Source of the DNA: Candidatus Obscuribacterales bacterium | Lineage (GTDB): Bacteria > Cyanobacteriota > Vampirovibrionia > Obscuribacterales > Obscuribacteraceae | Direction: 5' to 3' | Length of the DNA: 64,000 nucleotides | NCBI GenBank assembly: GCA_020634035.1 | Contig: JACKCM010000001.1 | Coordinates: 682,001 to 746,000 of the forward strand | In this document: in pieces, positions 24,403 to 32,716 of the stretch | How the letters are laid out: each line of letters opens with the position of its first letter | Numbering within the stretch: the first letter of the stretch is position 1 | The notes under the pieces: model-generated | What the model saw: the letters and a program-made list of their open reading frames with translations, nothing else | Database searches by the model: none | What the model was told of the DNA's origin: nothing | Made by a program: the position numbers and the translations under genes

Positions 24403-25314
24403 TTGGAAAACCGGTTTTTTGACAGCAAGCTTCTTGCTCTTTCTTTTGTATTTATGGCCGCTACTTGTGCACCGGCGTTCTGCCAGTCCGGCGCATCGAA
24501 AGCAGCTCGTGCACCGATAGTACCTGTCAGCAAAAAGATGGAAGGTCTGCATGGTCTTGGTGCCATCGGTATTCCGGTCAAAGTTTATTATGGCAACAAC
24601 GAATACAAGGGCACTTATCTGACCAGCACCAGAGAATCCGGACTGGCTTACAAAAGCGGTCTCCAGAAAGGAGATGTCCTGATCAATATAGGCGGCAGAG
24701 TGCCTTATGATCCTAAAGCTACCGACGAGATCATGAGAAAGCTGGGCACCAAAGCCGGTACAAGAGTGCAGTTCTTTCGCAAGACCAGTCGCGGTCTGGT
24801 CTTTTTAGAGAGGACCATGGGTTGGTCTAAAGATGCCCAGGTTTTTCAGCGCCCGGACAGTGCAAAAACCGCCAGAAAAGCGGTAGGTTCGGTAGACACC
24901 GGCTCTCTGAAAAGTTACATGTATGAGCTGGTCAATGCCGATCGCAAAAAGAACGATCTGTCCGCTTTGAGAGTGAGCGGCAAGCTGGAGAGTATCTCCC
25001 GAGGGCATTCCTCGGATATGGCAAACAGAGACTATACCGATCATTACGATCCGGAAGGCAGGGGTTTTGCCGATAGAGCCAAGGCCGCAGGTGTTCGTGC
25101 GGCGGTGGGAGAGAACGTGGGCAAGATGCTGGTCGAACCCAAGAGCACCAGCAAAGAGCTGATTGCTAAGTGCGAAGACCTGCTCATGCACTCTTCCAGA
25201 CATCGCGCCAATCTTTTGAATCCTGCCTTCAAATCTATGGGAATCGGCATGGCAATTCATAGAGATGGCTCCATCGCCGTTACCCAGATGTTCTCCGATT
25301 CAGAAAATCCCTAG
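24403..25314 (+). CDS. Secreted PDZ-CAP domain protein
   Basis: About 303 residues with a TTG start (24403) and AGGAAAG 5 bases before it. A Sec signal peptide is present (LLALSFVFMAATCAPAFCQ, cleavage near residue 29). A PDZ domain follows at about residues 50-130 (GIPVKVYYGNNEYKGTYLTS; GLAYKSGLQKGDVLINIGGR). A CAP/SCP domain comes next at about residues 170-300 (MYELVNADRKKNDLSALRVS, HSSDMANRDYTDHYDPEGRG, GENVGKM, HRANLLNPAFKSMGIG), keeping the His and Glu positions of the family. CAP proteins bind lipids or metals or act in the cell envelope. PDZ binding of a C-terminal peptide could direct it to a partner. It abuts the leftward kinase genes by 8 bp. Confidence 0.85.
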   Translation: MENRFFDSKLLALSFVFMAATCAPAFCQSGASKAARAPIVPVSKKMEGLHGLGAIGIPVKVYYGNNEYKGTYLTSTRESGLAYKSGLQKGDVLINIGGRVPYDPKATDEIMRKLGTKAGTRVQFFRKTSRGLVFLERTMGWSKDAQVFQRPDSAKTARKAVGSVDTGSLKSYMYELVNADRKKNDLSALRVSGKLESISRGHSSDMANRDYTDHYDPEGRGFADRAKAAGVRAAVGENVGKMLVEPKSTSKELIAKCEDLLMHSSRHRANLLNPAFKSMGIGMAIHRDGSIAVTQMFSDSENP

Positions 25315-25322
25315 AGCTGACT

Positions 25323-26798
25323 TTATTCAGGTATTGAAAAGGACATAATTGCTCCGCCGCTTTCGGCGTTGGCTGCCCAGATCTCTCCTTCATGGGCTTC
25401 GACAATGCTTTTGCAAATCGCAAGACCCAGTCCGCTTCCTTTCTTCTCTTTGCTGTCGCCTATCTGATCCACCTGTTCATAGCGCTCGAAGATTCTGGTG
25501 AGCATCTCTTCGGGAATTCCTCTACCCTGGTCTTCTACCGAGAAAACCACCATCTGCGCTTCTTGCCGGGCTGATACTGTGATCGTCGAATCGGATGGAG
25601 CAAATTTGAGTGCATTGGATAGCAGGTTTATTAATACCTGGGTGAGACGGTCCGGGTCAGCCTTGATAAATAGACTTTCTTCTGCCCTGGCTTCCATCAA
25701 AATGTTTTTGCCGGGCGGTGCTTGAACACAATCGATCGCTGTTTGAATTATCGCTGCGGCTGATGATTCGCAAAGAGTGAGCGAAAAGGTTCCCTGTTCA
25801 ATCTGTTCGAAATCAATTAATTCGTTGAGCATCAGCACCAGCCGTCTGGTGGCGACGGTGGTGCGAGACAACATCGCTTCTGATTTGGGGGTGAGCTCTA
25901 AGTATGTTCCTTCGCCCATGCGCTCCAGGAAACGATTCAGGTCTGTGAGAGGCTCTCTCATGATTCTGCTCATCACTTCCAGGTATCTCTGGCGCTCCAG
26001 TCTGATGGTCAGTACCTGGTCGGCTATATCTCGGAAGTCCCGGTCGAATTGAGAAAACTCGTCTTCTCTAGAAAGTGGTGGTAAGAGCTCTTTGTTCTCC
26101 GCCAGTCTTTTGAAGTTTTCATCAATTGTTTCTATGTTGGCGAGAACTGTTTTGCGCGTCACAAGCCAGAGATTGATGGCGACAAAGATATTGGTCAGGA
26201 TGCTGGCAGTGATCAACCCCAGGATAAGCAGCTCTACATTGCCGCTTCGGGTAAAGTATTCTAGAGAAGGTGAAGAAGCCAGATCGTTGAGGCTCTCTAT
26301 GGTGTCATGGAGCTGGCGTCTCAAGGGGATGAGACCGGTCTTCAAGTAGGTGGTTATCTTCTCATTGCTGATTGAATTCGAAGAGAGGCATTCTTCGGTG
26401 GTTGCGTCTTCGAAGCTTTTCAGTCCCTCTACCAGTGGTCTGATGCGGCTGGATATCTCTTTGAATTCTCGTCCAACCTCGGCAAGTTCTGCCAGAGCGG
26501 CCTTAAACTCTTTTTCTTTGTCTATCGAGATGATCGTTACGCCGATCATTACCGATTTGCTGGTATCGCTAATGGTGACGTGCATGGCTAGAAATATGTC
26601 GCCCATCATATTCATGCTGAGTGCACCGACCTTTGAGCACACCGTTGATGCGTAGATTCTGGTTGCTTGATAGTGCAGGGCCCGGGCGGCATCGAGATAG
26701 ATCAGAGCGAACCAGAAAGAGAAGACTATCTGGAGCAGAAAGGGGATCATCAGAAGCAGAAGTCCCTTTTGAAATAGTCCGCTTTTTGATTTAGCCAT
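25323..26798 (-). CDS. Histidine-kinase-like protein lacking the phosphoacceptor His
   Basis: About 491 residues from ATG 26798 (AGGAGG upstream; a GTG at 26807 is possible). A sensor module lies between two transmembrane helices (LLLLMIPFLLQIVFSFWFALIYL and LLILGLITASILTNIFVAINLWL), followed by a HAMP-like linker. The dimerisation helix reads YLEVMSRIMREPLTDL where active kinases have FLA..SH[D/E]LR.PL: the His is replaced by Arg (about residue 278). The ATPase domain is intact: N box RLTQVLINLLSNALKFAP, G1 VEDQGRGIP, F box IFERYEQV, G2 GSGLGLAI. It should bind ATP but cannot autophosphorylate on His. It overlaps the upstream kinase gene by 8 bp (ATGGCTAA), so the two are coupled. Confidence 0.85.
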   Translation of the reverse strand: MAKSKSGLFQKGLLLLMIPFLLQIVFSFWFALIYLDAARALHYQATRIYASTVCSKVGALSMNMMGDIFLAMHVTISDTSKSVMIGVTIISIDKEKEFKAALAELAEVGREFKEISSRIRPLVEGLKSFEDATTEECLSSNSISNEKITTYLKTGLIPLRRQLHDTIESLNDLASSPSLEYFTRSGNVELLILGLITASILTNIFVAINLWLVTRKTVLANIETIDENFKRLAENKELLPPLSREDEFSQFDRDFRDIADQVLTIRLERQRYLEVMSRIMREPLTDLNRFLERMGEGTYLELTPKSEAMLSRTTVATRRLVLMLNELIDFEQIEQGTFSLTLCESSAAAIIQTAIDCVQAPPGKNILMEARAEESLFIKADPDRLTQVLINLLSNALKFAPSDSTITVSARQEAQMVVFSVEDQGRGIPEEMLTRIFERYEQVDQIGDSKEKKGSGLGLAICKSIVEAHEGEIWAANAESGGAIMSFSIPE

Positions 26799-28281
26799 GT
26801 TCTTCACCTCCTGTCTCTGCGTCGCTTTCTTCGGAAACGCGGCTCAGATTGAGAGGAAGATAGATGGAGAATCTTATTAAGCCTGGCAAACTGGAGAATT
26901 CAATCTCTCCGCCATTGAGACGAATCAGCTCTCTAGCCAGGCTCAGGGACTGTCTTTCTCCGATAAATAGCTCTTTTATATTCTCTGAATCCTGAGAGAA
27001 TCGATCAAAAACTGCATCCGGAGCGACAAGCTGCATGTTTCCGGTGGAGCTTTCTATGGTCACGTTGCTTCCACTGCGGGGCAGCGCTTTTTCGACTTTG
27101 ATTCTCAAAATACCAGAGGCACTTTTCAGGCAAGCAGTCAAAATTCTCTCGAGTGCCGCTTGCAGTCTTTCTTTGTCCCAGAAACCGGTAATGGATTTCT
27201 CTTCGGTGATCAGCTCTATAACCGATGATTCTCGAGTGGCTTCCGCCGAGAGTGACTTTTTGATATCTTCCAGAATTTCTATTAGCTCCAGCTCTTTGAA
27301 ATCCAGTTGTAGTAGACCTGATTCGATTTTTTCCAGATCAAGCAAATCGGAGATGAAGCGTATCAGTGCCTGGATGTTTTTTAGCTGAGATCTGATCTCG
27401 GTCTTCAGCTCCTCGTCAGGTTTTCCATAGATGCCTTCATGGAGCATCTCAAGGCTGACGCTCAGCATGGTCAGAGGCGAACGCAAGTCATGGCTGACCA
27501 TGGCAAGAAACTCTTGTTTCCGAGTGCGAGAAAACTCCAGTTCGGATGATAGTTCAAGCAAGCTGGATTCCAACCTTTTCAGTTCGTCTTCGCTTTCCAG
27601 CATCGCTTCTATCGGCTGATTGGAAGCAAGGGCGGCAGCAGAATCTAAAATGACTTGCAGTCGGTCAGAGACATATTTGCTGAAGTATCTCAACAAGAGT
27701 ACCGAGAGAATGAAATTCGAGGTGATCAGAAACAGAATAAGAATGGCAGCATTGGTCGCTTTTTCCGAAACAGCTTTTGCTGTGCTGTTAGCCCTGGTTT
27801 TCAAAAGTTCCAGCAGTTCGGACCAGAGCACCGAAGACTGGCGATAGGCTTCGACCGTTTCATCTCCATGGGTAAATATCTCGTTTGCCTCTACCCATTT
27901 GCGCGAGTCCGATTGAAACTTCTCTTGAATGGCATCCATCTCTTTGAGGGTTCTTAAAAGCTCTGCGTCGCCGGCTGATAGATGAGCCAGCTTCTTTATG
28001 GCTGCCGATGTTTTGTATGGTGCCGTATAGGGTTGTTCTTTGCTGGCTTTTATCTTGTAGAGGATCGACTTTTCCAGTTTTGCTCCCTGCTCATCCATGA
28101 TTCTGTCTACCATGCTCATTTTCATGGCGATATCATTCTGGGAGCGAATCGCTTCCACGATGTCGAAACAGACTGAGCCCATCACGATAGAGACCGCTAT
28201 GCCTGTGCCTCCGGCGGTGAGGGCTAATATCAGGGCTCTTGTCGACAGGGACAGGGAGCGTTGTCTGGCAATACTGGTCAT
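26791..28281 (-). CDS. Histidine-kinase-like protein with degenerate ATPase domain
   Basis: A 496-residue protein. Two transmembrane helices (about residues 17-40 and 175-198) flank a helical sensor region, then comes a HAMP-like linker. The H box QEFLAMVSHDLRSPLTML is intact with His264. The ATPase region is badly degraded: the N box reads RLQAALERILTACLKSAS (no N-x-x-x-N), no D-x-G-x-G G1 box is found, and G2 is QSLSLAREL. It can present a phosphoacceptor His but should not bind ATP. The following gene has the opposite defect, so the pair may work only together. No response regulator lies nearby. The promoter is in 28282-28360, next to a terminator-linked palindrome. Confidence 0.85.
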   Translation of the reverse strand: MTSIARQRSLSLSTRALILALTAGGTGIAVSIVMGSVCFDIVEAIRSQNDIAMKMSMVDRIMDEQGAKLEKSILYKIKASKEQPYTAPYKTSAAIKKLAHLSAGDAELLRTLKEMDAIQEKFQSDSRKWVEANEIFTHGDETVEAYRQSSVLWSELLELLKTRANSTAKAVSEKATNAAILILFLITSNFILSVLLLRYFSKYVSDRLQVILDSAAALASNQPIEAMLESEDELKRLESSLLELSSELEFSRTRKQEFLAMVSHDLRSPLTMLSVSLEMLHEGIYGKPDEELKTEIRSQLKNIQALIRFISDLLDLEKIESGLLQLDFKELELIEILEDIKKSLSAEATRESSVIELITEEKSITGFWDKERLQAALERILTACLKSASGILRIKVEKALPRSGSNVTIESSTGNMQLVAPDAVFDRFSQDSENIKELFIGERQSLSLARELIRLNGGEIEFSSLPGLIRFSIYLPLNLSRVSEESDAETGGEEHG

Positions 28282-28362
28282 TCAGAAACTGGCATTGAGA
28301 ATCGGGACTCCAGGCAGATCATATCGAATTTGAGCGGGCAATAGCACTTGTCTTGTTTTATA

Positions 28363-28386
28363 AAATACTATAGTCGATAATAAAAC
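28363..28386. repeat. Terminator-linked palindrome, copy 6
   Basis: AAATACTATAGTCGATAATA lies after the leftward terminator at 28391-28437 and about 80 bases before the first kinase gene; both neighbours run leftward here. Confidence 0.65.
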
Positions 28387-28390
28387 TAAA

Positions 28391-28437
28391 TAGAAAAAAG
28401 ACCGAAGACAGGGGGTGAAGCAACGCTCCTCCCCCTG
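28391..28437 (-). terminator. Terminator of the 28488-28847 gene
   Basis: GGGGGAGG/…CACCCCC stem on the minus strand (28411-28435) followed by TCTTCGGTCTTTTTTCTA. Confidence 0.7.
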
Positions 28438-28487
28438 CCCTAGTCTCAAATGCCGTTTCCAGTAAGTACTAGCACTGGAGCCGCCGA

Positions 28488-28847
28488 CTAGCAGTCAGCG
28501 AGCTCGTCGTCCGTCCAGAGCGACTCGGGGACCTCCTTACCGGTGCTCGCGTCTTTCAACGCGACGTGGTAAACAGGACCGCCCGACCACGGAGTGCATT
28601 GCACAAACTCGTCGTAGACCTTGCCGTCCGGCATGATGTACCGGTGCAGCTCGGCCACGGTGGGCTTGTAGACTCCTGCGATCGTGCCGATGATACGGAT
28701 ACGCGCCACGGGCACCTTGACCCAACGGGAATACTTACGCTTCCTCCCGTCTTCGAAGATGTTGACCCCGACTTGACGCGCCTTTTCGCGCTTGAGCACT
28801 TTCTTGGTGGCCCACTCATTGAGGCCTCGATACTGGTCCATACGCAT
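28488..28847 (-). CDS. Hypothetical protein
   Basis: A 119-residue soluble protein, MRMDQYRGLNEWATKKVLKREKARQVG.... The N-terminal half is basic and the rest is strand-rich (VARIRIIGTIAGVYKPTVAELHRYIMPDGKVYDEFVQCTPW), ending acidic (ESLWTDDELADC). An AAGGAG site is visible before the start. No family is recognised. A strong hairpin with a T-run lies 34-67 bases upstream of the start codon, as for two genes at the left end of the window. Confidence 0.7.
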   Translation of the reverse strand: MRMDQYRGLNEWATKKVLKREKARQVGVNIFEDGRKRKYSRWVKVPVARIRIIGTIAGVYKPTVAELHRYIMPDGKVYDEFVQCTPWSGGPVYHVALKDASTGKEVPESLWTDDELADC

Positions 28848-28880
28848 GACAGTTCTCCTTTCGGTGAAGGTTGTTACAGG

Positions 28881-28914
28881 AAAAACCCCCTCCGGCGGGA
28901 TTGCCGGACGAGGG
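28881..28914 (-). terminator. Hairpin with T-run upstream of the 28488-28847 gene
   Basis: CCCTCGTCCGGC pairs with GCCGGAGGGGG on the minus strand and is followed by TTTTTCC, ending about 34 bases before the next start. No gene is seen just upstream, so an attenuator or the end of a small RNA is possible. Confidence 0.6.
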
Positions 28915-29476
28915 TGAACGAAGCAGCTAGGTTGCTATTGTCCTGGGACTCTCGAAAAATTCGAGATTCCGGGAAATAGTGGCGACCCTTGTTTCTGTCC
29001 TATCGTCTACTTGGGTCGACAGTTTCTTCATAGAGATCGGATGATTGGAGAGAGCTTTTGCAAAAGGTTCCCGCCGAGTTCCGTTCATATGGCTGCTAGG
29101 GTTACTTGTCCTGATACAAGCGATCACTTCTGTGGCTTGGCCGTCGCTACGATGGTGGCATTACCTTTCTCTGGCTTGCTTCCGGGGGGCTTGAACTTAC
29201 CGCGGAGATTCGGCAAGCGAACTATCAGGCGCTCTTCCGCTCAATGCACGATGTGCACTGGACAGAGAGAGGGAGAGCAAAAGTTGATAGGTCTATAAGC
29301 GGTTCCTGGAATAAAGAGACAGAGAAAAAGGTACTTGTAAAGTAGTGGTTTCTATAGAGTGATGGCAAGAGGTTGATACTCTATATATTGGTTTGCCAGG
29401 GGTTTATCGCATGATTGCAGACAAACACATGGTTAGCGATGTTGGCGTAGCCGTTTAATCAAAACCGAGGTGTTCT
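28915..29476. other. Intergenic region without a recognised gene
   Basis: About 560 bp. A 95-codon rightward frame at 29011-29298 has no ribosome site and does not look like protein. Because a leftward terminator-like hairpin (28881-28914) closes the region, it may hold an unannotated small RNA or a long leader. Confidence 0.4.
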
Positions 29477-30181
29477 TCAGACCTGCTTGTCTTTTTTCAT
29501 TGCAGCTAATCTATCGGCGATACTTCCCTGGGTGAGCTGCTGGTTGGTCTGGGCAGCCATTTTTTTCCACAGTCCCGAAGCCGTTCCTACGTTAGAACAG
29601 AGATTGTCCGCTTCTTCCGACCGGTTGGTCTGATAGAGCAGCGCAGCGTAATTTTCCATCAGTAGAGCCACTTCAGAATGGTTATAACCCAGCACTTTTT
29701 GTTTGATAGTCAGTGCTCGTTTATAGAGAAGCTCGGCTTTGTCATAGTTTCCCTGTCCGTGATAAATGAGGGCCAGGTAGGAGGCGATCATGGCCAGACC
29801 CAGGTGCTCGCGTCCGAATACCTGTTCATAGATGGACATTATGCGCTCAGACAGTGGTTGACCTTCGGCGAACCGGCCCATTGAATAGTAGAGTTCGGCT
29901 AGATTGTTGAGCGTGTTGGCGAGTTCTATATGATCGCTTCCCAGAACTCTCTCTTTCAGTTCTACACAGTAGACCAATACCGGTACAGCTTGCTCGCCTT
30001 TGTCGGCTTTGCAAAGAGTATCGGCCAGTCGGTCTAAAGTTAGAGCTACTCTGGGATCATGGTCTGCCATGGGATCTAAAGCTTCCAGCGCTTTGAGCCA
30101 GCTATCGGTGGCGCTCTGAAAGTCGCCACGACCTACGGCGTGGTTGGCGTCAAGTTTGAGATTCTCCCAGTTCGCTTCCAA
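29477..30181 (-). CDS. Kinesin-light-chain-type TPR protein
   Basis: A 234-residue protein with about five tetratricopeptide units of the 42-residue kinesin-light-chain kind: FQSATDSWLKALEALD, GEQAVPVLVYCVELKERVLGSDHIELANTLNNLAELY, GRFAEGQPLSERIMSIYEQVFGREHLGLAMIASYLALIY and GNYDKAELLYKRALTIKQKVLGYNHSEVALLMENYAALLY. No other domain or signal peptide is seen. It is likely a protein-binding scaffold. It is separated from the leftward gene at 30465-30863 by a terminator at 30336-30380, so it is a single-gene transcript. Confidence 0.85.
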   Translation of the reverse strand: MEANWENLKLDANHAVGRGDFQSATDSWLKALEALDPMADHDPRVALTLDRLADTLCKADKGEQAVPVLVYCVELKERVLGSDHIELANTLNNLAELYYSMGRFAEGQPLSERIMSIYEQVFGREHLGLAMIASYLALIYHGQGNYDKAELLYKRALTIKQKVLGYNHSEVALLMENYAALLYQTNRSEEADNLCSNVGTASGLWKKMAAQTNQQLTQGSIADRLAAMKKDKQV

Positions 30182-30280
30182 TTATCGTTCTGTCCGGCTT
30201 TTGAAATACTAAGGTGTTATTCAGAAGGTTCCCGTTCTTCTATCTTTATAATCATGATTCTGAGACACCCGGAATGATTA

Positions 30281-30298
30281 TATACTATGTAGTATAAG
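30281..30298. repeat. Terminator-linked palindrome, copy 7
   Basis: ATACTA-TG-TAGTAT, a short-spaced form, lies about 38 bases beyond the leftward terminator at 30336-30380. Confidence 0.55.
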
Positions 30299-30335
30299 AG
30301 AGTGCTGTCCTGTATTTAGAAAACAAGGAAGATAG

Positions 30336-30380
30336 CCGATCATGACCTGAGGAGAGCGAATCTTCAGAAGTCATGATCGG
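30336..30380 (-). terminator. Terminator of the 30465-30863 gene
   Basis: CCGATCATGAC pairs with GTCATGATCGG around a 23-base loop; the minus strand continues GGCTATCTTCCTTGTTTTC. Confidence 0.75.
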
Positions 30381-30464
30381 TATCGAAAAACAAGCGTTCC
30401 AGATAATGGAATTGATAGCGGGGCGAGAACATATGCTCGGGTGCGCCTTTCAGAAGAATTGTTC

Positions 30465-30863
30465 TTAGCGGGGCTTAAAGGCTTTTACTTCGAGCACTCG
30501 AATCACATCCCAGTTTTCGATGGTTCCGTCCGGGGCTTCCCTGGACAGAGTCCGTTTCACACCGGAAACTTTCAGGTAAGAGTCGGCTCGGCTTTCGGTG
30601 AATTCGCGAATCGCTGGTTCTCCGGAAAAATCGAGCAGGTAGACTTTTCTTCCCAGCTTCAATCTGTGCTTATAAGGAAGAGTGTTGCTGGTACTCTGGT
30701 CGATTTCGAGGCTGCCGGTGATCACGATAATCGAGTACTGCTCCGAAGAAGCAGTATTGGCGCGTTCTCGTTTTTCTGCCATGTACATACCGGTACCGAT
30801 CACGGTTGAGAAAACCAGACCGAAAACAAGTATGCCCAGCAGGTTCAAGAGTGTTTTCCTCAT
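30465..30863 (-). CDS. Hypothetical membrane-anchored small protein
   Basis: A 132-residue protein: one N-terminal signal anchor (LLNLLGILVFGLVFSTVIGTGMYM), then a periplasmic domain that looks all-beta (SIIVITGSLEIDQ; YKHRLKLGRKVYLLDF; DSYLKVSGVKRTL; WDVIRVLEVKAF), perhaps an OB-type barrel. GGAGG lies 8 bases before the ATG. It is divergent from trmD. No family is named. Confidence 0.75.
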   Translation of the reverse strand: MRKTLLNLLGILVFGLVFSTVIGTGMYMAEKRERANTASSEQYSIIVITGSLEIDQSTSNTLPYKHRLKLGRKVYLLDFSGEPAIREFTESRADSYLKVSGVKRTLSREAPDGTIENWDVIRVLEVKAFKPR

Positions 30864-31258
30864 CGGAAGTTCCTCCTATGAATTTATGGCAGTCAGAATT
30901 TAGTCCCTGCGGTGATAGTGCTGATCGGCGCTCAATAAGCGCTGGGTAGGGACAAAGACTGATGATTTCAGGTTCGTTGGAATCGAATCTCTTTTGGGGG
31001 AAAGGTGAAAAGACGCATGTATGCTCTATCTTCATCTATAAGGATTCTGCAAAGCAAACCTTTGCTCAGCAGAAAGTAAGAGGTTACAAACTTTACCGAC
31101 TATTTCATCGACAGTCAGAGCAAGGATTTTTGCTGAATGAATGCTGTTTACATGGACTGTTTTTGAATAAATTTTTGCCTGGCCCATGGCTGCTAGATTG
31201 GTTTTCTGGTGCTATCCTTGTTCTCTTCCTTCCCTTCTCCAGGCTTTCGGTCTTCCAG
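30864..31258. other. Divergent intergenic region before trmD
   Basis: About 395 bp with promoters for both neighbours. An open frame runs in phase into trmD from 30962 but does not resemble the TrmD N-terminus. No clear ribosome site lies before the chosen trmD ATG, and no regulatory structure is recognised. Confidence 0.4.
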
Positions 31259-31978
31259 ATGCATACTTTTCACGTCATCACCCTGTTTCCGCAGTTGATC
31301 AGTAGCTACTGCGAGACAAGCATAGTTGGCAGAGGTCAGAAAGCCGGAAAGATTGAGGTGAAAACCTACAATCCAAGAGACTTTTGTACCGATAACTATA
31401 GAAGAGTGGATGATACCCCTTATGGTGGCGGTGCCGGAATGGTCCTCAAACCAGAGCCGTTTTACAAGACTTTCGAGGCGATTGAGCGCAAGCGAGAGAA
31501 TTCTCCGGTTGTCATCATGACTCCCCAGGGGGTACCTTTTAAACATAAATTTGCCCAGGCACTCTCTTGCGAAGATGAGTTGACTATATTCTGTGGGCAC
31601 TATGAAGGCTTCGATGAAAGAATCCGCAAGCTTGCCACCGAAGAATATTCCATCGGAGACTATGTCCTCACCGGAGGGGAGCTACCTGCTCTGGTCATTA
31701 TCGATGCGGTGTCCAGACTGGTGCCCGGAGTGGTGGGCAAGAACGCTTCGGTGGTGGATGAGTCTTTCGCCGACGGTTTGCTGGAAGGACCGCAATACAC
31801 CAAACCTGCTGAATTTCGTGGCATGGTGGTGCCAGAGGTGATTCGCTCCGGGGACCACAAAGAGATCGCTCGCTGGCGGCGCCAGGAGGCTTTGCGAAGA
31901 ACCGCCCAGAGGCGACCGGATCTAATAGCTTCCCTCGACCTGAGCGAAGAAGACAGGAAATTTCTTTCTGATATATAG
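31259..31978 (+). CDS. trmD: tRNA (guanine-37-N1)-methyltransferase
   Basis: About 239 residues, the usual TrmD length, from the ATG at 31259 (MHTFHVITLFPQLISSY). Trefoil-knot SPOUT methyltransferase motifs are clear: DTPYGGGAGMVLKPEP, IFCGHYEGFDERI, YSIGDYVLTGGELPALVIIDAVSRLVPGVVG, and EGPQYTKPAEFRGMVVPEVIRSGDH with the catalytic Asp after GP.YT.P. It methylates G37 next to the anticodon and prevents frameshifts. It is not next to rpsP, rimM or rplS, its usual partners. Its TAG shares its last base with the 3' end of the opposing RNase P RNA gene. Confidence 0.95.
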   Translation: MHTFHVITLFPQLISSYCETSIVGRGQKAGKIEVKTYNPRDFCTDNYRRVDDTPYGGGAGMVLKPEPFYKTFEAIERKRENSPVVIMTPQGVPFKHKFAQALSCEDELTIFCGHYEGFDERIRKLATEEYSIGDYVLTGGELPALVIIDAVSRLVPGVVGKNASVVDESFADGLLEGPQYTKPAEFRGMVVPEVIRSGDHKEIARWRRQEALRRTAQRRPDLIASLDLSEEDRKFLSDI

Positions 31979-32322
31979 AAGTAGCGCGTAAGCCGGGTTC
32001 TGTTCTAGGCCGTCATCTCTCTGGGAGTACGGTTACCCGTACCCTCTAGCAGCATTGGCATTCCGAGGCGGCGGGCCACCGCTTGTTCGGAATATACCGT
32101 AGCCTTGCACCTTCAGCGGGGTTTACCTAGCCAAGACCTCTCGATCTTGCTGGTGACGCTCTTACCGCACCGTTGCACCCTTACCAGGAACGAGCCTGGC
32201 GGTCATCATTTCTGTGGCACTATCCTCACGCTCACGCGCACTGGGAGTTACCCAGCAACCAGCCCTATGGTGCCCGGACTTTCCTCATCTACCGAGGTAG
32301 ACGCGACGGTCTGCGCTACTTC
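31978..32322 (-). ncRNA. rnpB: RNase P RNA, bacterial class A
   Basis: The minus strand has the hallmark segments: GATGAGGAAAGTCCGGGCA near the 5' end, the AGGGTGCAACGGTGCGGTAAG (P10/11) region, and GAACAGAACCCGGCTTACG near the 3' end. The P1 stem is a perfect 10-bp pair, GAAGUAGCGC at 32313-32322 with GCGCUACUUC at 31978-31987, which fixes both ends (about 345 nt). It is the catalytic RNA that matures tRNA 5' ends. The 3' end touches the trmD stop, so no separate terminator is visible and readthrough would be antisense to trmD. Confidence 0.96.
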
Positions 32323-32329
32323 CACCTAG

Positions 32330-32335
32330 ATTATA
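32330..32335 (-). promoter_or_regulatory. -10 box of rnpB
   Basis: TATAAT on the minus strand, 7 bases before the predicted RNA 5' end at 32322. A weak -35 (TTACCC) lies 18 bases further upstream. Confidence 0.75.
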
Positions 32336-32716
32336 GAGCAGGTGGGCTAGCGCGGGTAATACGAGCATCTCATCTTCGCAATCGCTTTGTTTAATTGAGA
32401 TATTAGCGGCTGAGGCGGCTTCTTCTTGGGGCAATAGCGTGGCTGCGCTAGCTTTCTCGGGACGGGAAAAATGCTTCAAATCCTTAAATTCAGTGGGTTT
32501 CGCTTGCTTTGGATATTGCCCATCGTTAAGGTAAAGTTACACCTTTACATCCTTTTCGAACCGGCAAAACAAAACAGGCTAAATAACCCGTAGTTATTGA
32601 ACCATAGCAACCTCGAGTCACCAATCGGTGCACCCGGGGTGGTTTGTCGTTTGCGTAAAAGGCTGAGGGTGCATTGTTAACCGCTCGATTAGCTTCGAGC
32701 ACAAACTTATATCGTC
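32336..32716. other. Divergent intergenic region, rnpB and S1-protein promoters
   Basis: About 380 bp. It includes GTGGCTGCGCTAG near 32447 (related to the 19-bp repeat) and a GTAAAG/CTTTAC hairpin near 32530 that may lie in the S1-gene leader. No gene is seen. Confidence 0.4.

Noticed and set aside
29011..29298. 95-codon rightward frame
   Set aside because: No ribosome site, not protein-like; the DNA also carries RNA-like signals.
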